Positions 16,323 through 23,348 of a stretch of 27,094 nucleotides of DNA are shown here, one piece after another. Each line of letters opens with the position of its first letter. Position 1 is the stretch's first letter. The notes beneath the pieces are model-generated. The model searched no databases. It was not told the DNA's origin and saw only the letters and a list, made by a program, of their open reading frames with translations. Location of the stretch: positions 1 to 27,094 of the forward strand of contig CABYOG010000009.1 in the NCBI GenBank assembly GCA_902520575.1. The letters run 5' to 3'. The stretch comes from an uncultured SAR116 cluster alpha proteobacterium (lineage in GTDB: Bacteria; Pseudomonadota; Alphaproteobacteria; Puniceispirillales; Puniceispirillaceae). Position numbers and translations under genes: made by a program.

Positions 16323-16610
16323 ATGAAAAAGTTGTCTATTATTAGGTTTAAGCCTAAGCCTGAGCATTATGGCGAGTTTGTGAAATCGCTCAAACACTTC
16401 ATTTCATTGCCAGACAGAAAAGGCATAGTTGATAGCTTTATCATGACAAAAGATGAAGAGGTTTTCAGTATTGTTGTTCGTCATGCGGATCAATTAGAAA
16501 GTGACTCAAAACAGGGTCTTAAATATCTCAATACGGTAAGGCATATGCTCCAAGAGTATAACGAGATAGACCGCCATACCATTCCTTTAACTGGAGATTT
16601 AGTAGAATGA
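16323..16610 (+). CDS. Small conserved protein, dimeric alpha/beta-barrel-like
   Basis: A 95-residue protein with the order strand (KKLSIIRFKPKP), helix (HYGEFVKSLKHFISLP), strand (VDSFIMTKDEEVFSIVVRH) and helix (DQLESDSKQGLKYLNTVRHM), as in half-barrel ferredoxin-like monooxygenase or stress-response domains. No catalytic residues can be named. GGGAG lies seven bases before the ATG. Its stop overlaps the ATG of the minimal MotA-like gene by 4 bp, so the two proteins are produced together, suggesting that this one is a soluble partner of the membrane protein. Confidence 0.65.
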   Translation: MKKLSIIRFKPKPEHYGEFVKSLKHFISLPDRKGIVDSFIMTKDEEVFSIVVRHADQLESDSKQGLKYLNTVRHMLQEYNEIDRHTIPLTGDLVE

Positions 16611-16954
16611 AAATTTTTGGGTTAGCTATTTGTTTTGCGATAATGCTTGGCGCTTTTGTACAAATCGGACCTCACCTGTTTGTTGATTTAAATTCAGCTT
16701 TATTTGTTATTGGAGGGGCAACTGGTTTTTTAATTATGAAAAATAATCCTGATGAACACATTGCGAATTTCGGGCAGGGCGCGGTGTATTTTGGCTGGCT
16801 TGGAACTTTAATAGGATTAATAGCTATAACTGGAAACAGATTTATGGTTTGGGGTGACGTAGAAAAAATGGGGCCGGCTTTAGCTGTATCAATGCTGACG
16901 ATTTTATATGGCTATTCAATAAAGCTAGTCACCACTGCACTTGCCAAAGATTGA
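16607..16954 (+). CDS. Minimal MotA/TolQ/ExbB-like membrane protein
   Basis: A 115-residue protein with four predicted membrane segments (about 3-20, 28-45, 57-75 and 88-110). The first half (GLAICFAIMLGAFVQIGPHL, then DLNSALFVIGGATGFLI) resembles the first two helices of MotA. The second half (YFGWLGTLIGLIAITGN, then KMGPALAVSMLTILYGYSIK) resembles MotA helices 3 and 4, including the GTLIGL and GPALAV motifs that line the ion channel. The large cytoplasmic domain that normally separates helices 2 and 3 is absent, reduced to about a dozen residues, so the protein is under half the usual length. No MotB/TolR/ExbD partner with a conserved aspartate is adjacent. Function is unknown; it may be an ion-channel-derived scaffold. 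Confidence 0.72.
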   Translation: MKIFGLAICFAIMLGAFVQIGPHLFVDLNSALFVIGGATGFLIMKNNPDEHIANFGQGAVYFGWLGTLIGLIAITGNRFMVWGDVEKMGPALAVSMLTILYGYSIKLVTTALAKD

Positions 16955-17026
16955 TATATCTATGCGCTATCATAATCAGCAATCATTATATCAGATGGGC
17001 AAGCTTTTCTTGTGCGCTCTTTCTAT

Positions 17027-17329
17027 CTAGCTTGTTGAAGATATATCCTGTCCCAAATGAATAAAACGTTCACCTTCAATCATTTTAATCTTGTTTGACC
17101 CTCTCATTTCTTCTAATTCCGTTTTCATAATGGACATTATCTTGTTTGCCTCAGCTTTTGAGGTGAAGCGGGAAATGACAAAGCATGAGTTGTCAGACGT
17201 TCGAAAAATTTCTCCACTTAATTGACCAGCTTTTATATTTCTGGGCAAAAATTCATTTTCAATGAACGCCATTAGCATTTTGAATTGAAGTGATGATTGA
17301 GATGTGATTTCAGCAACCCTAACGTACAT
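17027..17329 (-). CDS. Small conserved protein, probable dimeric alpha/beta-barrel
   Basis: A 100-residue protein: a strand YVRVAEITSQ, a helix SSLQFKMLMAFIENEF, a strand GEIFRTSDNSCFVISRFTS, a helix EANKIMSIMKTELEEM, and a final strand MIEGERFIHL. This ferredoxin-like order resembles ABM/EthD-type domains, but no active-site residues are visible. GGAG lies nine bases before the ATG. It converges on the minimal MotA-like gene and lies about 70 bases downstream of the signal-less binding-fold gene on the same strand, so it may be the second gene of that unit. Confidence 0.65.
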   Translation of the reverse strand: MYVRVAEITSQSSLQFKMLMAFIENEFLPRNIKAGQLSGEIFRTSDNSCFVISRFTSKAEANKIMSIMKTELEEMRGSNKIKMIEGERFIHLGQDISSTS

Positions 17330-17402
17330 AAAAATCGTCTCCTAGATGACAAGATAATAAGTGTTCTTCAAATGACGCTTTGGCATTGTTTGCTACTTTT
17401 GT

Positions 17403-18284
17403 TTAATTAACTTCCATGCAAATCTCATCATAAGAATGCCTCCGACTGATTTTGCCATCAAAAGCGAAGATGTCCAGCATAGTCTCAAACCCCTCTTCGC
17501 TGATCTGCATGTTCTCAGGCCAGCAGCCCATCTCTTGATAGGATTGGATAGACTGTTTCAATACATTCTCTTCAATTTTTGGAAATAATGGATTTTGCGC
17601 TTTTGCTATTTCTGCCGCCGGTGTTGAGGATATATATTTACGGGACTTGGCATAAGCCTGGCAAAAAGCTCTGCCTTCGTCCGATTCTATCCAAGTTGGC
17701 ATGGCAGCTAAGCTGGAAAAAGCACAAGCCCCAACCATGGGCCCAACCGCTGTAAGCACATGGCCAAGACCGTCTGCTTCAAGTTGCTGTGGCTCGGGAC
17801 CTTGTTGATGTATGTAGTCTGCCTGTCCTGACCGGAAAGCCAAATCCATTTCTTGTGCGTTACCTGCATCAACAATATTGATCTTCGTGATGTCTATACC
17901 TGCCCTATAACAGGCATATTTGAACATAGTCATTGGCTGACCGCCATGATGTACAATAACCTCTGCTCCCTCAAGAGAAGACCAGCTAAAATTGTCGTCG
18001 GCTTGTCTTCCCGACAAAAAGAATCCATCCATATTATTTATGAGCGCGAAATGCCTGGATGTGGGCTGCTCACCCGTTTCGAGGGAAGTGAAGCCTTGGC
18101 TTATAGTTGACTGGACAACATGAGCTGTTCCATCTCGCAATGCATTCAAGGCTGATGTTCCTGGTTTTGCGATACTCCACTTATAGTCAAAACCTTCTTC
18201 TGTAAGAAAATTCCCAGTCATAGCAGAAATTAAAGGAGAGTAAAAAGCGGAGAATAAAGTGAATTGAATATGAAGTTTTGGCAT
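17403..18284 (-). CDS. NMT1/THI5-like solute-binding-fold protein without a signal peptide
   Basis: A 293-residue protein of the type II periplasmic-binding fold (SsuA/ThiY/NMT1-like). The first strand of the fold begins at residue 2 (KLHIQFTLFSAFYSPLI), followed by the helix ISAMTGNFLTEEGFD. Later family-like blocks are SLEGAEVIVHHGGQPMTMFK, DLAFRSGQADYIHQQGPEPQ and GACAFSSLAAM. No signal peptide, lipobox or transmembrane anchor precedes the fold, and upstream codons do not supply one, so the protein should be cytoplasmic. The CCCFC-type cysteine cluster of THI5 pyrimidine synthases is absent. No ABC permease or ATPase gene is adjacent. GAAGG lies about nine bases before the ATG. It could be a cytoplasmic sensor or an enzyme of unknown reaction. 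Confidence 0.75.
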   Translation of the reverse strand: MPKLHIQFTLFSAFYSPLISAMTGNFLTEEGFDYKWSIAKPGTSALNALRDGTAHVVQSTISQGFTSLETGEQPTSRHFALINNMDGFFLSGRQADDNFSWSSLEGAEVIVHHGGQPMTMFKYACYRAGIDITKINIVDAGNAQEMDLAFRSGQADYIHQQGPEPQQLEADGLGHVLTAVGPMVGACAFSSLAAMPTWIESDEGRAFCQAYAKSRKYISSTPAAEIAKAQNPLFPKIEENVLKQSIQSYQEMGCWPENMQISEEGFETMLDIFAFDGKISRRHSYDEICMEVN

Positions 18285-18472
18285 TAAAACGGGCCTTCAT
18301 CAATTTTGCTTTTTGTTATTCTGACAATGTCCATAAGAATCTGTCAAAAATTAATATGCTTTAATCAGATAATAAATGAAGTTAGTCTTTAGTGATGTCC
18401 AGAAGTTGACTAAGAGAAGAAGAGCTATAAAAGTATCAGCCTGTCTCTGCAACTTTCAACCCTTAGGTCCAG

Positions 18473-19417
18473 ATGTCTGTTTTTGACCCTAATTTAATTC
18501 ACCCAAAACGCCCACATCATTTAAGTTATGGTGGTCTCAACAGAAATGATATGGCGCGCAGAGACTCAGAATTGATTAAACGGTTAATGGCTCAGCTTGA
18601 AACACGATATATCATAGTATGGAGAGGCCTTAATTTATTTAAATCTGATATAACAGGTCTGAAATCCATGAGGTGGCTTACCATAGAGGCAGTAAGCTCG
18701 TTTCTGGATGAAGCAATTTGTATTTACCTTGGTAAAGACAGAAGCCAGGTTGAATACGTCTGTCTTGACATTTCAAAATATCCTGAGGATACACTTGGTC
18801 CTCTGTCTGCCAATGGTCAGTTTGGTGACTTGCGGGAAGCTAATCCATCAATTTCTGGTGATGACGGGTCTATTTTAGCCTATGCAAAAGCAATGTGTCA
18901 TTGGCATGCGCACTCAGAACATTGCAGTGTTTGTGGCAGTTTCGCTTTATCTAGTGAGGCAGGTCACACCCGGAGATGTTCTAATGTAGATTGTGCTGTC
19001 GTGCATTTCCCACGCACAGATTCGGCAGTAATTGTTGCTGTAACGTTTGAAGATAAAATCCTACTTGGCCGTCAGGCAGTTTGGCCCAAAGGTATGTTGT
19101 CTGTTCTCGCTGGTTTTGTTGAGCCAGGCGAAACATTAGAGCATGCTGTTGCACGTGAGGTGTATGAAGAGGCAGGAGTTATCACCAAAAACATTTCCTA
19201 TCAGCATAGTCAACCCTGGCCGTTTCCAGCTTCACTGATGGTTGGATTTCGGGCGGAAGCGGTGTCACATAAGCTAACTATCAACACTCAAGAAATCGAG
19301 AGAGCAGGGTGGTATAGCCGTGACGAGATTGCAAAGTTTGACGGCGTAACAATGTATTTGCCACGACAATTATCTATTTCCAGACGCCTCATTGAGGAAT
19401 GGCTTTATGAAGTATAA
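18473..19417 (+). CDS. nudC: NADH pyrophosphatase / mRNA deNADding hydrolase NudC
   Basis: A 314-residue Nudix hydrolase of the NudC type, cleaving NAD(H) to NMN(H) and AMP; E. coli NudC also removes NAD caps from RNA. It has an N-terminal domain, then a zinc ribbon with cysteines at about 151, 154, 169 and 174 (CSVCG and CSNVDC), then the Nudix box (GFVEPGE at 214-220, AREVYEEAGV at 227-236), then the NudC-specific motif SQPWPFPASLM (246-256). All expected residues are present. A modest AGG lies about five bases upstream of the ATG. It is divergent from the binding-fold gene and not part of an evident operon. Confidence 0.95.
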   Translation: MSVFDPNLIHPKRPHHLSYGGLNRNDMARRDSELIKRLMAQLETRYIIVWRGLNLFKSDITGLKSMRWLTIEAVSSFLDEAICIYLGKDRSQVEYVCLDISKYPEDTLGPLSANGQFGDLREANPSISGDDGSILAYAKAMCHWHAHSEHCSVCGSFALSSEAGHTRRCSNVDCAVVHFPRTDSAVIVAVTFEDKILLGRQAVWPKGMLSVLAGFVEPGETLEHAVAREVYEEAGVITKNISYQHSQPWPFPASLMVGFRAEAVSHKLTINTQEIERAGWYSRDEIAKFDGVTMYLPRQLSISRRLIEEWLYEV

Positions 19418-20049
19418 AGCTTGCCAGAAAAACCATTAAGTAATGAGAGATGGATTGAACAGACTCGTTTTATTAAATGTTTTAAATTTCTTTATTTCTT
19501 TTGAAGCTGACGTAAGCGGTCGCTTAATACTGCGATAACGCCTCTTACAACAATGTCGTCTTCTGCTATCTTTTAATCAAAACCTCATTATTCATCATTT
19601 TCAAAGCTGAATTTAGCTATGGCCGACTTCTTTGCTCATCAATTTCATTGTATATATTATCACAGTCAACATTTTATGGTTGGACCCTGGCCAGACTAGC
19701 GTTCGCGCGGCTTTGGTATTTAATGCAAATATCCATGCGATACGTGCTATGACCATAATGTAATTCTTCCGGAACACATATTAAGAGGTAATAAAAGTTG
19801 CTTTTAAGATAAATGTACTGTCAAAGATGGTATTCGCTACAAACTGATTACACTTCAATTGAAAAGTTAAATATGCCTCAAATGAAGTGTTTCAACATAC
19901 GGTGCTTCAGGGGATGGGGCATTCATTGGTGGAGATTCAGAACTATTTTCAACAATCAATCTCTAAAGGCTTATTGGAAAGATTGAGAAAATAATCCGGA
20001 TAGGTGTCATTAAACACTTGTATTTTTTGTATTCAAGTAGAATTTTAAT
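19418..20049. other. Long intergenic region with weak coding remnants
   Basis: About 630 bases between nudC and the convergent PII-like gene. No intact gene, RNA or terminator is convincing. Two short frames look protein-like. On the minus strand, about 19497-19570 reads DDIVVRGVIAVLSDRLRQLQ before a stop, resembling the end of a cyclic-nucleotide-binding domain. On the plus strand, about 19867-19995 reads VFQHTVLQGMGHSLVEIQNY and stops at TAA. Either could be a remnant of a lost gene. Confidence 0.4.
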
Positions 20050-20355
20050 CTATGAAGAAAACAACTTGAGTGCGTCAATATTTTTTTCTTCAAAGATTAG
20101 GCCGCTTTGACTATCTAAAACATTTAAATGTTTGGCGAGTAATTGCATCACTTCGTCTTTAAATTTATTTTGTACGATTATTGTCATTATTGACGCCTCG
20201 CCAAATTGGCCAAACTGCTTTTCTTGAAATAAATCGTTTGACCTACCAGTCTCTACAAAAGTGTATTCAACCCCCTTAAATTCGGAGATTTCTTTTAATT
20301 TGCTCATGCCCAGGTTCTTTTCGATAAGAGCGCCAATTGCGACAAATTTTGTCAT
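20050..20355 (-). CDS. Divergent PII-like (GlnB-superfamily) signalling protein
   Basis: A 101-residue protein with the PII-like order: strand TKFVAIGALIEKN, helix LGMSKLKEISEF, strand GVEYTFVETGRSNDLF, strand ASIMTIIVQNKF, helix KDEVMQLLAKHL and a final strand SGLIFEEK. The region corresponding to the nucleotide-binding T-loop is short (about EKQFGQFG), and the uridylylation tyrosine of classical GlnB is absent. It is the last gene of a three-gene operon, 24 bases after another PII-like gene and the DUF1538 membrane protein. By analogy with AmtB-GlnK and SbtA-SbtB it probably regulates that membrane protein. Which nucleotide it senses is unknown. Confidence 0.65.
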   Translation of the reverse strand: MTKFVAIGALIEKNLGMSKLKEISEFKGVEYTFVETGRSNDLFQEKQFGQFGEASIMTIIVQNKFKDEVMQLLAKHLNVLDSQSGLIFEEKNIDALKLFSS

Positions 20356-20379
20356 TTTTTCAACTCATCTTTATACAAT

Positions 20380-20715
20380 TTATTCAGGTATATATGTAGC
20401 AACGCGGTCTAGGCTACTCATAAACATAATACCTTTTCCAGGATCGTCCAATTTTCCTGCAAGGTACATCGTTTCGAAAACCAGTTCGGACTGTTCTTGG
20501 GACACCACTATTCTGATGACCTCCTTTTGTTCGTCTATGGTCACGCCTAGCAACCCCATTCTTTCACGAATTCCGGTGCCTTGCGCAAAGCTAATTGTTG
20601 CGCCTTGTGCTCCTGCATTTTTTGCAGCTTCCAATATTGGTTCAGCTAGGTCTTTTTGAACGACACAAGTAATAAGCAATGCGTCTGTTAAATAGGTAAT
20701 ATTTCTTTTTGCCAT
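20380..20715 (-). CDS. P-II family signalling protein
   Basis: A 111-residue protein, the usual PII length. It has strand DALLITCVVQKD, helix AEPILEAAKNAGAQGAT, strand ISFAQGTG, a short T-loop region IRERMGLLGVTIDEQK, strand EVIRIVVSQ, helix SELVFETMYLAG and the B-loop-like KLDDPGKGIMFM, which matches the GRIGDGKIFV element of GlnB. A typical T-loop tyrosine is not seen. It begins only five bases after the stop of the DUF1538 gene, so the two are co-expressed. Its role is inferred to be energy- or carbon-nitrogen-responsive control of the DUF1538 transporter in complex with the second PII-like protein. Confidence 0.78.
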   Translation of the reverse strand: MAKRNITYLTDALLITCVVQKDLAEPILEAAKNAGAQGATISFAQGTGIRERMGLLGVTIDEQKEVIRIVVSQEQSELVFETMYLAGKLDDPGKGIMFMSSLDRVATYIPE

Positions 20716-20720
20716 TAAAT

Positions 20721-22451
20721 TTATCCCTGTGTAACACTGTGATTGGCGGAACGTTTATTTATGAATTGAATAACAAGCCCCATAGACAAAACGGCAACGA
20801 TGGGGCAGATGCTGGCTAGTGAGAGAATCCCAAAACCCTCTACAGCAGAAACAGCATTTCCAAGCCCCAAGCCCATTGCTAAAACCAAAGGAACTGTGAC
20901 AGGACCGGTGGTTACACCGGCGCTGTCCCAAGCTACATTCACAAATTCTTCCGTTGAAAATATAGTTAGAACAATACCTAGGCCGTATAGTGGAAGTAAA
21001 ACTTTCATCAAGTCAAAACCCAGAACGACTTTAGAGACACCGAGCGCTATTCCCACTGCAACACCTCCAGCAACACTGTACATTAGCATTGATTTTCTGA
21101 AGGCCCCATTCGTTAGGTTTTCAACAGTCATCCCCAGAGCATTTAATGCAGGTTCAGCTAATGTCGCCCCAAACCCAAGAATGAAAGCAAAGCCAATAAC
21201 AACTATCAATCCCATAGTTAGACCAAATATTGGAGATGTCGCGCTAATTGGTAATTCCATGAAAGCAGCAGGTAGTACTCCGCCAGTTTGAGATCCAATG
21301 GCTCCAAGTCCGTAAGTCAGGCCAATGTTAAAAACACACATACCTATTATTGATAGACACAGACCATAAATAGTGACCATTCTGTTTGGAAGGGATGATT
21401 TCAATACAAAAAATAGAACGAACATTAAAAACAACACTAGCGGCAGAATTGCTCTTACGCCTAAAACAGTCTCAACAAGCGGTGTTTGTTCCCATATACT
21501 TGGCGCAATTTCTGAGATGTTTCCTGCACTGCTAGCCGCAACAGCTATAATTTCCTCAGGTGTTACAGAAAATGAAACAAAAATAGCCAAAACAAGAACG
21601 GCCAAAATAGGAAATAAGGATGCCATTGTTACAACGCCAAAGCCAGACAGTGAAGAGGTTCCTTTGCCAGCAGCATTAGCAATTCCAATTCCTAGGGACA
21701 ACACGAGTGGAACAGTCACAGGGCCGGTTGTGACCGCACCACAATCCCATGCTAGACCGAGTATGCTTCGCAAATTAGGATCAAACCATGCGTAAACTGT
21801 TAGTATGACGACGGGAAATAGAGCCAAATAAATCATTGGCTTAAGCGACCATCCACGCACGAACCTAATTGTTCCCAAAATGGCGGCTATGCCCACACCA
21901 CCTCCAACCATAAGGACAAGCGGAAGAGTCCAATTATTCAAAATTTCATATAAATAAGGAGCCTTCGTGACATCTACAGAAGCGCCAAATGCTTGAAGTG
22001 CCCCAATTGCAGGTTCTGCAAAAGTTACACCAACACCGAGAATACCAATTATCAACAAAACCAACGGCATAGAAGCTTTTTTTGGTAGATTGTCTCCAAT
22101 GATATTTCCGAAAGGCATTAGCCCGGTGCTGAGGCCCTCCATAAACACGGCTAGACCGATGACAACGGCAATTAGGCCAAGACCTAAGCTCAATGCTGCT
22201 TCAACCGGATGTCTCAGAACGAGAAGCTGGAAAAGGGTTAAATATGCGGCGAGAGGTACTACCGCCTTTAACTGTCCAATAATTCGAGAGCCACAATAGG
22301 GTGCGAGCAATTCCAAGGCCTGTGAAAAAGTAACTTTAATGCGCGGTAAACTGGCTGAACTGTGACTCTTTTGAGGTTTAGGTGTGATAGCGTTGTAGCT
22401 TAGTGTTCTGTGTTTTACGGCAACAGAATTGAGGTAATCTGAATATCGCAT
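20721..22451 (-). CDS. Double DUF1538 polytopic membrane protein
   Basis: A 576-residue inner-membrane protein with a polar N-terminal region of about 60 residues followed by an internally duplicated membrane domain. Each half carries the same two signatures: FAEPA (144-148) and LAEPA (431-435), then AWDCGAVTTGPVTVPLVL (234-251) and AWDSAGVTTGPVTVPLVL (507-524). Spacing between copies is 287 and 273 residues. The repeats fit the DUF1538 family, whose substrate is not established. The acidic/proline helix breaks (AEPA, TTGPVTVP) look like re-entrant ion- or solute-binding sites of an inverted-repeat transporter. AGAAGG lies somewhat far (about 13 bases) upstream of the ATG. It is the first gene of an operon with two PII-like proteins. 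Confidence 0.85.
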   Translation of the reverse strand: MRYSDYLNSVAVKHRTLSYNAITPKPQKSHSSASLPRIKVTFSQALELLAPYCGSRIIGQLKAVVPLAAYLTLFQLLVLRHPVEAALSLGLGLIAVVIGLAVFMEGLSTGLMPFGNIIGDNLPKKASMPLVLLIIGILGVGVTFAEPAIGALQAFGASVDVTKAPYLYEILNNWTLPLVLMVGGGVGIAAILGTIRFVRGWSLKPMIYLALFPVVILTVYAWFDPNLRSILGLAWDCGAVTTGPVTVPLVLSLGIGIANAAGKGTSSLSGFGVVTMASLFPILAVLVLAIFVSFSVTPEEIIAVAASSAGNISEIAPSIWEQTPLVETVLGVRAILPLVLFLMFVLFFVLKSSLPNRMVTIYGLCLSIIGMCVFNIGLTYGLGAIGSQTGGVLPAAFMELPISATSPIFGLTMGLIVVIGFAFILGFGATLAEPALNALGMTVENLTNGAFRKSMLMYSVAGGVAVGIALGVSKVVLGFDLMKVLLPLYGLGIVLTIFSTEEFVNVAWDSAGVTTGPVTVPLVLAMGLGLGNAVSAVEGFGILSLASICPIVAVLSMGLVIQFINKRSANHSVTQG

Positions 22452-22837
22452 GGTTGCTTTTATTCCTTCTGAAATTTGCCCAGAAACAAATTTTCAATTT
22501 AATCTTTCTGCAATTGGGTGAACCGAAAAGCAATTCCTCCGCCTACGAAACATATGTAAGTATCTGACATATAGAGGTCTTTTCATACCCTCACTTTAAG
22601 CAGACAGATAAAAAGTGTGTTTTGCCTATTAGTCTATCAAAGAAATTTAAGGATTCAAATGCATTCTTTTTAACAACTAATACCTGAATACTCCCTATGG
22701 CCCTCATGCGTGGGTTGGGTCATTTAATTTGTAAGCTCATTGGATGTACAGAAAACAAATGAAAACTCATCGTGAGGTAATAAAATGTGCTATGACAAAA
22801 GAAGAGATTTGGGTAACGGGTAGAAAGGACAGAGCAA
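22452..22837. other. Divergent promoter region
   Basis: About 390 bases separate the leftward DUF1538 operon and the rightward GFA-family gene, so both promoters must lie here. I found no NtrC- or sigma54-type site and no confident -35/-10 pair. A frame at 22744-22947 runs into the GFA gene in another phase and is not a gene. Confidence 0.5.
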
Positions 22838-23212
22838 ATGAAAAAAGAAAGACTTCATGGCAATTGTCATTGTGGTTCAGTGCAGTTCTCTATCCCACGC
22901 AACCTGGATATGAATGCTGTCCGACGCTGCGATTGCAGCCTTTGTAAACGTCGTGGTGCCATTATGTTGGCATGCCCAATTGAAGATGTTAAAATTGAAA
23001 ATGGTGCTGAAAATCTTGTCCACTATAAGTGGAATACGAAAGTTGCCACTCACCATTTTTGCTCGAAGTGTGGAATTATGACACACCATCAGAGACGCTC
23101 TACTCCAGAAATTTGTAGTATCAACGTTGGCTGTTTTGATGAGATTGATTATTGCAGTTTTCATGACGTGCCAATGAACAACGGTGTGGAACTGTCACTA
23201 GTGGAAAAGTAG
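22838..23212 (+). CDS. GFA/CENP-V family zinc-binding protein
   Basis: A 124-residue protein with the zinc-ligand pattern of the glutathione-dependent formaldehyde-activating (Gfa) family: NCHCG (C10, C12), CDCSLCKRRG (C31, C33, C36) and FCSKCGI (C75, C78). The family includes Gfa, which may promote S-hydroxymethylglutathione formation, and CENP-V-like proteins of unknown activity, so the specific reaction is not assignable. GGACAG lies a few bases before the ATG. It is monocistronic. No formaldehyde dehydrogenase gene is nearby, so there is no contextual support for formaldehyde metabolism. Confidence 0.88.
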   Translation: MKKERLHGNCHCGSVQFSIPRNLDMNAVRRCDCSLCKRRGAIMLACPIEDVKIENGAENLVHYKWNTKVATHHFCSKCGIMTHHQRRSTPEICSINVGCFDEIDYCSFHDVPMNNGVELSLVEK

Positions 23213-23348
23213 CCAATCAAAGGCAAGAAATATTGTAGATTGGAAATAGCTACTTAAGAGTGTAAATGTGTCTGTTTTCCTTCACTTTTTCATTATATGT
23301 TCCAAATCTGTTTTGGATCATTTTTATGTGGCTGCTGAGCATGTGGGG

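Noticed and set aside
17403..18284. THI5-type pyrimidine synthase
   Set aside because: The CCCFC-like cysteine cluster is missing and no thiamine gene or TPP riboswitch is nearby.
22744..22947. Plus-strand frame of 67 codons overlapping the GFA gene
   Set aside because: It runs through the GFA coding sequence in another frame, where the zinc-ligand cysteines prove the true frame.
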